A DNA stretch of 64,000 bases from Heterobilharzia americana (lineage: Eukaryota; Platyhelminthes; Trematoda; Strigeidida; Schistosomatidae). This document shows, one piece after another, positions 1 to 12,785 of this stretch. The stretch lies in assembly GCA_944470555.2 (NCBI GenBank), contig OX104127.1, positions 139,580,786 through 139,644,785 of the forward strand, in the 5' to 3' direction. The translations under genes were made by a program, and so were the position numbers. Position 1 is the first letter of the stretch, and the number at the start of each line of letters is the position of its first letter. The notes under the pieces were generated by a model, which saw only the letters and a program-made list of their open reading frames with translations, searched no databases and was not told where the DNA came from.

Positions 1-359
1 ATTTTCTTTTTCTAACATTGGCCTATAAGACTATTAAGTTGAGCAGTATTTTCTTAACAGGAAAATTGACAACATACCACACTTCAAGTAAATGGAGCTT
101 TTTGACTACAAAAAATATTATTGTAGCCAATGAATACATGAACTAACTGGTCGCCACGTGCTGCTTGTCTGTATTTAAAAATTTGTTAGTATTCATAAAT
201 TCCTTAACACTTACTTTAGAATATGATCATATATTACTGTTTAAAAGCATAAGTAGCATTTGGCAAAATAAGTATCCTTCTTTCTTTTTTTTTCTGTCTC
301 TAACAAACATCCATAAGTAAGAGACGATATTGATCGCATAAAACATTCTCCTACAGTTT

Positions 360-1053
360 AACTAATAAACTGTCATGGTGAAGAATATTTGTAGCTCAGG
401 TGGATGGTCTTGGTTATATTGTGTTCTCTGAGTTGTTTACTCGTGAAGCTTTTATCGTCTTTCTAGGCGACATCATCAGCACTAACTTCAGTATGAAGTG
501 AGCTGTCAATATCTCTCCGTGAGTAATTTAGTAGCTTGCTCTGACGATGTGTTCTGTGATTGGTTGTTCCCTCTAATTATTGTATCATTGACTGTATATA
601 TTTTTTTGTTGGCTGTCCCTCTGCCTGACCTCTGACCTTTCTGTCGTTTATCATTTTTATTAATGGTTGATAGATTGGGTCTATGTCTATACATCTGTTG
701 ATTGCTGACTGACCTGGATCACGGGCTTCTAGGAATTCTCTGATATTCTTTGTGTTTCCTTTGTCCAAAATTTCTACATTGTCGAAATTGAAATCATGTC
801 CATAATTATCCACATGCATTGAAATGAGTGGTGAAATGTCATGACGTTGGTGTTCTTGTAGACGAAGGCGAAGAAGGCAACCGCTTTGTCTAATGTAGGG
901 ATGATTATAATTATTGCAGTTGATTTTGTAAATGATATTCGGTTTGTCTTCTTTACTTGTTGCATCCTTTGGCCCGCATAATAGTTTTTGGAGGGAATTT
1001 GTTGGTTTATGAACCACACCAATTCTAAGTGGTCGGCAAGTGAACTCCTGCAT
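360..1053 (-). pseudogene. Penelope-like element 3' end (GIY-YIG endonuclease fragment)
   Basis: The minus-strand frame 1053-577 (158 codons) reads as the C-terminal endonuclease part of a PLE polyprotein. It opens with a KPTNSL segment found also in the 55 kb PLE, then IIYKINCNN followed by YIRQSG, which is the YIGQSG half of a GIY-YIG motif with Gly changed to Arg, then LRLRLQEH. It ends with an INRCIDIDPIYQPL-type tail. The reverse transcriptase part is missing upstream, so this is a 5'-truncated copy. Downstream on the same strand (about 497-440) lies a hammerhead-like core. The lost motif glycine suggests the copy is dead. Family assignment rests on motif recognition, not on a search. 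Confidence 0.75.
440..497 (-). ncRNA. Hammerhead-ribozyme-like motif in PLE 3' region
   Basis: On the minus strand an exact CTGATGA core (complement at 473-479) follows GAAGTTA. It is followed by a short GTC...GAC stem, a GATAAAA in place of GAAA, and GCTTC, which can pair with the upstream GAAG. Order and spacing fit a minimal hammerhead with a short stem III, as known from PLE terminal repeats. The altered GAAA suggests reduced or no cleavage. Confidence 0.5.
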
Positions 1054-1166
1054 GGATGCCTTGATGTTGCCTGTGTTTCGATTTTATGGTGGTTAGTGGC
1101 TTATAAATATATATTCTATGGCTGGAAATACTAGTAATTTCTTTGCCGCTTTTCCCTTTTCTTTGC

Positions 1167-1193
1167 ATATATATATATATATATATATATATA
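1167..1193. repeat. (AT)n microsatellite
   Basis: About 13 perfect AT dinucleotides just beyond the PLE fragment. Confidence 0.95.
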
Positions 1194-4100
1194 ATCTAGA
1201 AGTTTGAGAAATATAAACATGAAAAAAGATTAAACTAATATGACGTCATTTACGGGCACCACACTTCTATACGTGAACCGAAGTTTACCATTCATCAGTA
1301 GTATATATATCTGACTGGGAAATCGACCTGATAATCTAGCACAAAGTATTTATTTATTTTTGACATAAGTTGGTTCATACATCATTTTTAATTTTCTATA
1401 TTATTTTCAGAGTTAAGTCCAACAACTTATGTCAGAAATGAATTTTACCTAATATAGGTGATTTAATGATTGAAGGTTATTCTAAATAGTTTATTTGATT
1501 CATGATATTTTATTGCTCCTAAAAAAACTTAACGAAATTCATACTTCACTCTCAGTTATACTTTATTTCTAATTTCCCTTATATCTTAAAAAGCTCCTCA
1601 ATTTGACAAAGGAAGAAGCCAGAAAGCTATTCACTTAGATTTATTCAGTGAAATGGCGACATGAATATAATTCTATAGATGTTCTGTCTCATTTTTTCCA
1701 GTGTTTCTGATAATGAATGAATGAATTGGTAATAAACAGCTCAAATGCCTTTTTATGCATACATTTTAAAGGATTCAGCCTCTCTTCCTTTTTCATTTTT
1801 TTTACTTATTCAAAATGAATAATCCTGTCTAATCAGACATACGTGTGGAGTCATTAACAATATGCGGGAAACAATGAATTCCTATATGACATAAGTTCCG
1901 GTTACTTAGGGAGAAAAGTTTTGTAGTATGCAGACATAAAGCAAAAAATAAGGACAGAAATCTTCATTTTTACCAAAAATAATATTTTAGGTCGAAAATT
2001 TCAGCCTTTGGTGTGTCCGGATGTTATTTCCTGCAGTCTGTTACTTGCCAAAATTCAGAGGATCTCTAAACGGTTTCCTCAACTGGAAAACATTTGAAAG
2101 TTTGAAATCGGTTTTCGACCATATCATCTAAGTTTTGATCTCTAAGGCTTGTGAGAAAGCAGATTTTTGACTTCTGCATATTTTATATATGAAGGAAAAA
2201 AACGGTTGTAGTGAAGATTTTTCTCTTCAAGCAACTTGTTCTCAAAGTCCTACATCCACAAGTACATAGTAGAATGGGTAGAATATTGAAGAATAACTTA
2301 CCATTAGATTCTTTTCGCAGCAAAAAACAAAATTTTGGAGTAGTGATTTTAAGAATTCATCGAAAATTGCTTGCATCTTAAGGGTTAAAATAAACGTGAA
2401 ATGAAAAACAGTTTGGAGTGCGAAAGAGCCGCATAAATTTACTTCTTATGTATAACAGACACCTAACTTCCTTCCACAAGTAGGTTAAACTGATTACTAA
2501 CATATATGACATAAAAGTCAATGAGAATGCAGATTATTCGACTGTCTTTTGTAGGATTAATATTTCAGCTAACTTCACCCCACTTTCAAGATCATCGAAA
2601 TGGTCATTTTAAATAATGAGCTATTTGGTTGAATGCAGTTTTACAACTAAGAATCAATCCTAGTTGGATTCGAGGCTAGTTACTGGTCCTCAAGAAGAAG
2701 TGTGCTAGTATTGGCTACACCTACAAGATAATATGAAAATGACGAGTAAAGCTCCTATTGGCTTCGGAACCATCCAGTTAATAAACACTGGGTTTCTGTG
2801 AGTTCTTTGCAATTCCCTGCTACCCGTCACTTCAAACCGGCGGGTAGTGAGTTCTGCAACTTTCACCAGTCACTTGTTTGCGAGTTTGTTTGACATTTAC
2901 GTAATAACCATGAGGTAAGGTAGTTAGAGTGGAAGCAACACGTTTATTTAGCAATAAAGTTAAGCTGTTGCAGGTTATCTAAGTCAAATCCAGAATTTCG
3001 TTATCTTTTGAAAAGTCTTGACTGTGTGGTGAAAGTCATGCCAACTAAACCATCTTCAAAAATTCTTAAGATACTGAACGAGGCATCTTAGAAAACATTT
3101 TGGCTCACATACTGCACCAGGTATAGCATTATCTTCAACTGTAGTTATGTGGTTTATTGACGCCAACCAATTCAGAAAAGCTAAAATCCAGAAGGAACTC
3201 GAAGTAATGAACAAACTTATGGGGTTCGGGCCCAAACAACTAAAGCGCCCACCGATTGCTTTAGGTATGACAACGAGACTCTAGTTGGTGGATTAACTTA
3301 GTTAGTATCACTGACTAACAACTGTAATTTTCTTGATTTTGGGACTACCTTTGATTCATCAGACAGAGGTGCACTCTTGTGATGTCAATCAAAGAAAAAA
3401 AGACCCAACCACTTAGTGCATGCGACCACCCCTCTTTATGACTTCAAAGCAGTAATGATTCCAGTTATAGATACCATATGCCACCATAGCGTTTTAACCT
3501 TAGCGTTGGCGGTATTCTTGAGACACTTATGCGGAAACTGTCAGCTGGTCGTGTAAATCTGCTGGTAAAAGATGGTTTTCTGATCTTGAATATTCAAAAA
3601 TTTCTATTTTACCATGTGACAACCCAAATGTTTTTTTCAAGTCTTAATCAGTCAGTGATCATTGTCCGTATGTGTTGTATAAATTTTGCACCACCGGAAT
3701 GAAAAGTGATTTAACAAGACTGTCAGTGGCTTTTATGTGAACTCATCTTTGGAACTAAATTACCAGAAGCGGTCGAAAAGCTAAGATATATCAGTAGTTA
3801 TGTGAGTGCTGGTGGCTGTGTGAAGCATATGTGATAACTAACATTATATACTTTATAGTTAGTGATCTTCTAAGCCAATTTTAAAACTACAAATTTGTCC
3901 CACCCGTAGTCTGACGCTGTTTGACTTCGATTAATTGTTTAAGTCAGCATCTGTTGAAAAGTCATGACTCCCTGGATTATGTTCTAGAGATCATGTAACT
4001 CAGTGACTTGAGACGATATCACTTATGTTTCAGAATCAAACTAAATTGATCATGTTGTAGCCTCCTTGTGTTACTTTCTTTTAAAACGTAATGCAAAAAT

Positions 4101-6280
4101 AATTCAAACTTTTTCAGTTGACTTTAATTCAAACATTTTCTCAAAGTCTATCTCTTTATTTTCATTTTGGATCTTTGTAATTGCTAAATGCAGTTTTAAG
4201 TGATATATTTCTAGTAATCTATTTTGAATCGGGTTTATGATATATCGGTAACAAAGTAACCTATTTGAACAGTATAAGTACACATTTCATGCATTTGAAC
4301 TCCTTGATATATTTGGATAACTGACGCAATATACCCATTTATTCATTAACAAGAACAAGGTAAAGCAAGAAGGACAAAAACTATCAAGAGAAATGATATT
4401 TCACTTCACGAATACTCCTCAGCTGCATACAGTGTAAAAGTACTTGTTAATAGCACTTAACTCAGAATAAGGAAGTCAATAATTTAAATGCGTAGGTCGC
4501 AGCAATTGCTAACTTAAAAGTCATTTGAAAGAGAGAAAAAAAGGAATTTTCTTCATAATAACATTTCCAAATCCTACACTTATATATACATAATGTACGT
4601 CGACAATATTAAAATTTCGTTTAATAATTTGCTAATAATATTACACAGTTGAGAAAATCAATTCAGAAATGTTTTACATGAGCGTTAATGTCATAATTAA
4701 TTACTACTGGAATTCAATAGATTGTCTAAACGATTGTACGACTTGTGTAATACTATAAGACAGATAGATAGCCTGAGTAATAATAGCGTGATAGAATGTT
4801 ACTGCCGTTAGGGAACTAAATGTATTAGGAGAATGTGATTAAATTATTTCAGATATATACAGTATGGAGTTAGAAAATTAGATTACATGGAGCAGAATGT
4901 TTAAAAAAAGCGTGAGTCCTGAATCGGGTCACAATAGTTATCGTGGCAACAGCTGCTAATTCTAACCACGTAACTTAGATTGTTTAGTCCTGACTACCAC
5001 TGCTTCTGCAGTCTAAAGGATTCGGAGCCGAGTACGTTTTGGCAAGTTGATTGCATCCCGGTACAGAATGATAAGCAATTTACTCATATCATATGGTTCG
5101 TTTGAACTGTGTTATAATTTATATAGTATGTAATAGAATAGTACAAAGGAATAAGTAATGTAGGAAATAAGCAATTAACACTGGCTAATTGGATTACCTG
5201 ACATGCAAAGAAATGATATTCATAAGATTGAGATCAACTCAGTTGGTGAAGTAAAGAATTATGTAATTAACATGAAACAAGGTCAAATTATAGTCACCTT
5301 AGAAGTGAGCGATTGACCACATTTTCGTTCTCTATGCAAAGGTTCGGTAGAAAGCGCCTTACAGAAGGGTAGTAATCCAGACATTTTCTGTACGTTTATT
5401 ATCTTAAAAGCACCCAAGTTATTAACTTGATGTTCTGTGTCCATGTGGGGTCTGCCGATTGCAGTGTTTAGAACCTTACTTCCTTTTGGGCAAAAATGTT
5501 TCGAGATATGTTCAGAGAATCAAATGAATGCACCCCACCCAACCTTTTTAATGTACTTGCTACTGTAATTGCTTATTAACTCATGTGTGCAGTTGGTGGT
5601 GAAATGAGTGGGATATTCATCCAACTGGAACAGGTTCAGTGAGCGTACGGTATCGCATATTGATGTAAGTTTGGCTGAAAGAATGCTTCTTTTCAAACCT
5701 CCTTTGATTCTTGTGTCAATTCTTTCAGATATTGCATCTCTGTTGAATATAAGATGAATAAAGGTTTTCTCCTTTGCAACATTTAGGTGTTCAGCTCTCT
5801 TTCTTTCTCTCTCTCTCTCTCTCTTTCTCTACATGTTCTGCTTAATTCGTAATAAACCATTTAGGATATTTATTATCTCTAAGACACTTCTCAGTACTAC
5901 TTAATGCTTGCTCTAACTTGCCCGCATAACATAAGTTTTAGCTCTCCTACTAAGTGTTTTAACTAGCCCACGCTTATAGCTGGTAAATGGTATTTATTAA
6001 AGTGTTACCCTTAGTTTAATTGTGGATTGTCTAGATGTATTTCTTTTCCCGCGCTAACAATACGAAGCATATTCATGGATATATGACGACAGTTTCACAC
6101 GTATTTAACTTGGTATTCTGTAAAAGAAGTGTTAATTCATGCCTTACTTTTGTAGCATACAGGAAACAGATTGTTGGAATTTAGTACAAGATGATTTTGT
6201 ATTTTGAACAGATAGACATTTGAGTATTGAATGCTAACTGCATTGTACAGCCAATTTGGTACACTGATTACTGTTCAATT
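1194..6280. other. Long non-coding stretch, nothing recognised
   Basis: No open frame with coding character and no repeat family found elsewhere in the window was recognised. A stretch near 3130-3290 has a short protein-like look (a frame reading VMWFIDANQFRKAKIQ) and might be a very old transposon piece, but I cannot assign it. A CT-rich simple run lies at about 5794-5830. The region is probably intergenic DNA or intron upstream of the exons that begin at 9053. Confidence 0.4.
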
Positions 6281-6376
6281 CCTTCAATACCTTGCTGATA
6301 TCAAAAGTCGATGGTAACGATTATGTAAGCACTCCATGATAGACTGAGAAATAATCAAATGATATATTATTTGTGG

Positions 6377-6880
6377 ATCCAGCTGCTTTCGTAGCCATTT
6401 CGGAACACGTTCCCCTACCCTCAAGTGCATATCACGATTAGTCCTCCCTATGTATGTTTGTCCACACACATTTATAAATTTATAAACGCAGTAGAATGTG
6501 ACGCAATCGTTTATACAACGTTGAGGTCTGTGTTGCAGCAGGTGTTTGGTCTTCTCAACTATGATAAGCTTAGCTGCATAGTATGTTTTGCTAACAGCAG
6601 ATCTTAACCTTCGTTTTAATATTATACTGTTAGATTCTCCTCTGTATGGTAACGCGATGTAAACGGATTTCTTCGAAACAGAGTAGAAATCAGGTTTGAA
6701 TCCTTGCTGATTTTTGCAGTGGTTTATGAACTTCAATGGATATCTATTTTCCACACATGTTTCAGTTAGTATTTTGATATCATCATCCACTGAGTGTTCC
6801 GTATAAATACCCTGGATCTGGACGCTGAGTGAGATTAAAATTAAGTCCCTGGGATGTAGCTTCAAATTATACCACAATAC
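6377..6880 (-). pseudogene. Type-2 PLE fragment (GIY-YIG domain)
   Basis: The minus-strand frame matches the 18.2-18.9 kb PLE almost word for word from DDDIKILTET to KWLRKQLD. It includes YCVYKFINVCG and YIGRTNRDMHLR of the GIY-YIG nuclease. Homology with the 18 kb copy starts near 6377 and fades near 6820; outside these points the two loci differ. Only a few substitutions were seen over roughly 400 bases, so the two copies are young relative to each other. The copy is truncated both in the reverse transcriptase and past the nuclease motif, where the frame runs into unrelated sequence. Confidence 0.8.
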
Positions 6881-7121
6881 AGATTTTTTTTCGGACTACA
6901 ATCCTTGGCGTCTTATAAAAAGATTAGTCTGCTACTATGTTAAACTTTATGAAAAATAAAAAAGGTGTTACTGATACATGAAAAATTTCATCTCCACGTC
7001 CTCTACTCAGCGATAACAAGGAGAAGCTATCGAAGAGGTTTTCATATCCTGAAATTTCTTTAGGTCTACAGACTCTTGAGAAGGGATCTGGGAAATATTA
7101 ATTATTCTTGAGTAATCATCT

Positions 7122-7290
7122 TGATGAGCAACAGTGAAATCCAGGACTCACATTTCATCCTATTTCAAACTCTTCATCTGGGTGTACCTGCACCCCAGTG
7201 AGCGATGTTGTTCCCGCTGAAACTTGAACCGATTATCCATCGCTTCAAACACCAAAGCGTGATCCACTGTGGCAGCAAAGTCACCTCCTT
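7122..7290 (-). mobile_element. SMalpha-like SINE with hammerhead remnant
   Basis: Reading the minus strand: a tRNA-like head (CAGTGGATCACGC, then GTGTTTGAAGCGATGG and a box B-like GGTTCAAGTTTC), then GTGCAGGTACACCCAGATGAAGAGT and GGATGAAATG...TCCTGGATT. This is the head-to-ribozyme order of schistosome SMalpha repeats. The hammerhead core is degenerate (CAGATGAAG for CAGCTGACGAG). Confidence 0.75.
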
Positions 7291-7307
7291 TGAAAAGAGT
7301 ATTAGTT

Positions 7308-7585
7308 CTTGTTTATTGGTACTTGTAATTTCTAGTTGCTACACGGGGTCGAAAAGCTAGATGGTCCTGAAACGATAAATAATGGGTTCTCATAGCAGTG
7401 GGAATAACACTCACCTAACTGACGAGTCCTAAACAGGACAAAACGGGCATCCTAGATTCCACTGCTAGTCACCAAAGTGAATACAACATCATGAATAGTC
7501 AGCAGAATCCAGTCATCTGCATAACAGCTCATTTGCCAACTGAAGTCAAGCAATCTGATCCTGTAAAGCAGTGGGAAAAAACAAG
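7308..7585 (+). mobile_element. SMalpha-like element, rearranged, with hammerhead motif
   Basis: Starts with TACTTGTAATTTC-TAGTTGC, the inverted tail of this family, then a plus-strand ribozyme block (AACTGACGAGTCC, AGGACAAAAC, CATCCTAGATTCCACTGC) and a plus-strand tail containing the CATCATGAAT segment. The CTGACGA core is intact, but GAAA is AAAA and the cleavage triplet is ATC, so catalysis is doubtful. It forms a head-to-head neighbour to the minus copy at 7122-7290. Confidence 0.75.
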
Positions 7586-8374
7586 TGTCAAATAACGTCC
7601 TGAGTGTTTTTTCAGTCTTAAGAATATTTTTTATCTCTATCAGATTTACTTTTAATATAAAATTTCACAATCGATTACTGATTGAAAGCTGGTCAAACTT
7701 ATAGTGTATCCAATCACCGTTTCGATCTGTATGTTTGATTATGTTTTTATACTCTTTAAACTTTTGCAAATATGACCTCTCTCGAAACTGAACTCAGTAT
7801 CATCTAGTCTCATTGTCAGCACATGAAGCTTTGAGTCACTGTACGTAGTTCCACCGGCTGACATTTCGAAACTCATTCGATGAACTATGTAGTACGGCTT
7901 ATTCTCCAGTTTCATTTTAAATACGGACGGTATAAAGCTTTATGTTGACTCTGAAAACCTTAAATACTGATTTAAAATTTATATACGTTTCCCAAAAGCA
8001 ACCACATATAAAACACAAGTGTCACTTACATTTTCATACCCTAATCACATTATTTCATCCCTCGATTTATAAATGTCTCATATCCTCCTCATTTTCCCCT
8101 CCATAAGAATGCCTCTAGTAGGTGAGAATTGAAGATAGATGATAAGGATACACATAGCCGTAATTCGTATAAGTGCAGAAGGCTGAAGATAATATTTTAA
8201 CCTTTAATGTAGAATTAATTAGTACAACAAAGCATCTCTAAATGATTCAGTTATGTTTTATTGTCAAGCTGATTAATTTTGGGACTGTTTCAATTTTAAA
8301 AGGGACTAAGAAATCAGTGGCAAATAAAGTACATTGTAGAACTGATTAATAGATTTTGATATACAAAAAGTAGG

Positions 8375-8960
8375 AGTAATGACTTAATACAAAGGCAAAA
8401 CTTGAGCACTGTGGCAGAATGCAATTCCATTTTCATTGGTTTATTAGAAGTACCACACAGTGGAACAGTAGTACTTAGCGAATTACGTTTCTAATACAAT
8501 TTATTATCCATAGTCACGTCGAGATAACTACACAACTTTAGAACATGATTGGTATAGTTCTAATTTTCTCACCTCCATTGTGGCGTGGGTAGTAGGATTT
8601 TCTGTATATCCGGAACAGGTGCTGAATTATTCCTGTTGCACCTATTTGGTGTTGGTTCTATAAACAAAGATTCAGTTATCAATCTCTCCACCCAACCCAC
8701 CTTGCTATATTTATCTAATCAGCACTTAATACATACAACAGGGATGAGTCAGTGCCTGTTTAGAATATATTGAAAATCCTACTACCCATACCACAAAGGA
8801 GGTGAGAAAATTAGAAATATATAAATCATGTTTCAAAGTTGTGGAGTTATTTTGATTTAACTATGGACAATAAACTGTGTCCGAAACGTAATCCAGTAAA
8901 TAATACTGTTTCACTGTGTGGTATATCTAGTAAATCAGCAAAGGTGGAAGTAATGACTTA
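8375..8960. mobile_element. Inverted mini-PLE (type 1) with 12-bp target duplication
   Basis: Two arms in opposite orientation, about 8387-8600 and 8766-8948, carry the type-1 PLE terminal repeat (motifs CACAGTG, GTAATTCG or CGTAATCC, and TTTATTRTCCATAG). Between them is a short minus-strand remnant of the PLE C-terminus, whose complement resembles the region near 52960-53070. The 12-base word AGTAATGACTTA flanks the unit directly at 8375-8386 and 8949-8960, so the whole fold-back unit looks like one insertion. No functional protein remains. It lies 92 bases upstream of the exon at 9053. Confidence 0.75.
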
Positions 8961-9052
8961 TTTCTTGAGATGAGTCAAAACATCCAAGATTTTACGTATG
9001 AAATATTGCTAGATGATTTTCCTATCTTTTTGTGTTCTGTGTTTCTTTATAG

Positions 9053-9612
9053 AGAATCAGCAGAGTTCAAAGAAGCAATACCTTACCAGGAAACGCGTAT
9101 ATTCCTTCAGAGAATCTTCAGCTATCCACTCCTCGTTTTGTACGTGGTGGTAGTCTACCAAGACTAAAAAACAGTGAGTTAACGAAAAGCAACACATTCT
9201 TTGAGATCACTTCAATATCAGCATCGAAATTGTATGATAAACGTCAAAATCATTTACCATGTCAAACCAGTAAAATAAGCAGCCTAAGAAATTCTTCACA
9301 ATCCTATACAAATATGAACCAACCTTTAATCAATCCACCGTTTCGAAATTCTTTAAGAATGATTAAATCAAATAGACGGAACAGATACTCATCTGGAATA
9401 ATAACTAATAAGGCAAATGATCTTTACAGCCTTACAAATAGTAACATGTCAAATAATGTACAAAGGAATACACTTCCCGATGATACTGAATTATTTCTAG
9501 CAAATAATGTTCTTAGTTGTGCTCAGGAACGGTTGAGTGAATTACAAAATCAAGTTCTGAATTATCATGCCTCCAATGTAAAGTTATCAAAACAATTAAC
9601 ATATATAAAAGC
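9053..9612 (+). CDS. Exon A of a coiled-coil protein gene (partial)
   Basis: A pyrimidine-rich acceptor (CTATCTTTTTGTGTTCTGTGTTTCTTTATAG, seen at 9021-9052) precedes 186 open codons, and the exon ends at a strong donor GC|GTAAGT (9613). The other two frames contain stops. The encoded segment is Ser/Asn/Arg-rich (PRFVRGGSLPRLKN, then YTNMNQPLINPP) and ends in a likely helix (ERLSELQNQVLNYHASNVK). The last two bases (GC) need one base from the next exon; exon B supplies A, giving an Ala codon. The protein was not recognised. The start codon must lie upstream, or this is an internal exon. Confidence 0.7.
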
Positions 9613-9769
9613 GTAAGTGTTTCTTGTACTGATGATACTGATGATGTATTGATATTTTATAAAGTAAACCAAACTTGAGCATATTATTTGAGTCATGTTT
9701 TGGTTGTAGATAAATCTTGATACACTGAACTAATTATTGAAATAGAAAGAAATTCAACAAAACTATAGA

Positions 9770-9995
9770 TTTGTAATGTTGTATTCATCGTGGGGACTGA
9801 CATCATTTGGAGAACCACTGAAAACCTAAGAGTACTCGACAGCTGTTCCGTTGTTATATGGGACTCCTCAGTGGTAAGCACCCACAACTCCGCCCCGTCA
9901 CAGATCAAACTCAGGACTTTCACGTTTTATGGTTAAGTACACTAACCGACTGATGTCAGACCGTGATGAATACTACCTTAAAAAGAAAATCCGCA
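9770..9995 (-). mobile_element. SINE family C copy with hammerhead motif
   Basis: Contains CTGACATCATTTGGAG, the ATATGGGACTCCTCAGTGG block and CAGATCAAACTCAGGAC (box B complement). On the minus strand an exact CTGAGGA hammerhead core (complement at 9865-9871) is followed by GTCCC and, later, CAGCTGTC. The GGAC half of stem II and GAAA are damaged. The ends (ATTCATCGTGGGGACTGACATCAT and an inverted ATGTCAGACCGTGATGAAT) show that a plus-strand tail has been joined to a minus-strand body. Confidence 0.7.
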
Positions 9996-12334
9996 TTTAT
10001 ACGGAACCAGAGATTTCACGACAATTATCTCAGTTTTCATTCGCATGCAACCATAATTTGTATAAACCGAATATCCTTAAGATTCTGACATTGATGAATT
10101 TGTCAGCCTGTATTACTGTTGTAAGTGACCAACAAGTGGGTATCAATTTAAGATGATAATATGGTTTATGCGAAACAGTCGTGGGAAACCATCGATAGTC
10201 TTTCTTGGTTTACCGATCTTGAAGGTCACCATCACTGTTGTCAATACCTCAAGGAATTCTAAATCCAGACATTTTTGACACTGTTACTGAACGCACACTA
10301 ACAAAACTTAGCTGAAGAAGAGGTTTTCATAACTGGCCTTCAGTTCTTCTCCATATTAGTGACTAACTTTATGAGCTAATATAGAATTCACCTCCGTTTC
10401 GATCCATATAAACCCTTAGACATTTTTGAAAGCCACGGTTGAGGTTTATCTCAAATATCCTTCCTCTAACCAGTAAAATTGGTTCCCAGGAACTTGCATC
10501 TTCGAAAACATTTGAATTCACTCCGCACGTAATATTCATTGACTTGTCAGTCAAAGCTACTATGAACAGATGAGCTAATTGAAAAGTTTATCTCTACTAC
10601 AAATTCATTAAATACTAATGAATATAGGCCTTCACTGCTACATTGAAGAGAATTTCTCAAATAAGCTTACTTATTATACTCGTAGGATAATTCGGTTAAC
10701 CGGAAAACATACTTCTTATTTCACCGCCGCTTGCATACAGTATGTTATGAAATAGAATGACCAATGCTAGGAGGATTCAAGAATTTGACTAACTTTAAGT
10801 AACTCAAAATAATTTCAAAATTCTAAAAAATACAGTCACAACCAGTCAGCTGATTTTATCGTAAATTGTTCTCTTTAGGACCTGCCTTCGACCATTCAGA
10901 TGATTTTGGCTTTTGTCCAAAACAACATCACTAGAACAGATGTTAATGTATCGCGCTCTAATGATTACATCGATTTCAAGTTGACGCCTTCGCATCTAAA
11001 TTTCATTCCTTTAAAATGTCTGGTCAAACACACTTTTCTTTCAAAAGTTATTATATACTCCTGACAGTAATTTCATACTAGTTGCTATAATCACAGCTAT
11101 CTACCCTATCTACTCTACTACTGACAAAATATTATACTCTCTGCCTTATTTCATATTGCTTAAAAATGTCTGAAGAATATTTTAAAGTTTTTCCATACCT
11201 TTACGTCATAACTTACTTTAGCTTGTATGTATAAGCAATTTATAAACTTCCAGTCAATGTGTTGTTCAAATGACTTGTTTAACGGGGATTCCTGTGATAC
11301 TGCACGCTAACGATATGACATAAACTTTTAAGTTTAAAGTAGTTTTCTTCGAAATCTAACACATAATTACAAATATGACCTCCCGTAAGCTTGATTCTAC
11401 ATTATTACGCCGTCTTCGCATCAAAATGTCAAAAAGAATAATCTGATAATTTATGAAAGGGGATAAAATCCTATAGTACAGTGGTCTCCACACTATTTCA
11501 CAGTTATACATCACTTCTACAAGGATATGTTTGGCTTTGAAGGATGCATTGCTACTCCTTTCAAAATTCACACGTATATTCAAAAACTGCAAAGTCGTGA
11601 GAATTTGTACTGGGTAAAATGACCAACTTTCCTCTGTAAGGCTCTAGCCAGCTGAATGTCATGAGTTGATTAGATATCTGTTGTTGCAAACCAGTGATAA
11701 ACCAGTAATCCAGAAACAAGAATACACAGCAAGCAAATAATATAAACTAAGTAATTAGTAGAAATTCCCCTACTTTAGAAGCTTCGGATTATTAGTTTGT
11801 AATCTTTGTTTCGTATGAGAACACAATAATAAATGCAAAACAAGCTTGAAAGTTATTTTAAAATACTTGAAAAATGATGTCATAAAATCCTGAAAATCTT
11901 GCCAATTTGTTTGATAAGTTTGGTTGAAAAAAGTACCCAGTATCCTTTTCTCGTAGTAGATTGTTTGAAAGTTTTACATTATTATTATCAAAATCAAAGA
12001 AATAAGAATTGAAGTATTCTGAGAAAACTTTTGAATGAATTACTGATGTATCTTAGTTCTTTTTTTACCTTTGAAAAGTGGCCGAATAAAATAATACCGT
12101 CAAATATACTTGTTTATTAACTCTATTTTGCACAAAATATGGAAAGCAGAAATTAATACGACATTCCCATATACTGTTCTCAGTGTTTCATGAAGTAATT
12201 GTTTTTTAAAGGTCATAATATTTTTTCAGTACCCATAGGCCCTATATATATTAAATCTTAAAACCAAATAATCAAACTAAACGTCTTACTAATACCACTA
12301 TCCATCTTGACTGTAAAACAGAGATAACTTTGTT

Positions 12335-12785
12335 TACTGATACTTGTAATTTCCCGTTGCTATACAGGGTCGAATTGCATGACCTCTGTTAGTTCATGGG
12401 CTCTTGCGCGGATGCTTAGATACTCCCTGGGTATTCATTATATTGTAGTCTATTTGATGGCTACCAGTCAAAATCTAGAATACTAGTTTTATTTGCGTAT
12501 CGGAGCCCATCTATCAAAAGAGGTCGAGCAACTGGACCCCGTATAGCAACGGGAAATTACAAATATCGATGAACAACAACTGATACTTGTTGCAAAATTG
12601 GTGACTCTGGTGCTCCATTGGCCTAGTGGATAACACTGTGGCGTTTGAAGCAATGGGTACTGGGTTCGAGTCTCAGTGGGAAAACACCACTCACTGGGGT
12701 GTAGGTACATCCAGTTGACAAGTCTGAAATAGGATGAAATAGGCATTCTGAATTCCACTCCTAGCCGTCACATAGACCACAAAAT
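12335..12785 (+). mobile_element. SMalpha-like SINE, composite with inverted tails
   Basis: The right part (12600-12785) is a plus-strand copy: box A-like GGCCTAGTGGATAACACTGTGGCG, box B GGGTTCGAGTCTC, then ACATCCAGTTGACAAGTC and GGATGAAAT with ATTCCACTCCTAGC. The left part has two opposed tail copies: TACTTGTAATTTCCCGTTGC near 12345 and GCAACGGGAAATTACAAATA near 12549. The ribozyme core is degenerate (TTGACAA). Confidence 0.8.

Noticed and set aside
2905..2930. ATG followed directly by a GTAAGG donor as a first exon
   Set aside because: It would encode one codon plus two bases, a phase that does not fit exon A, which needs a codon boundary.
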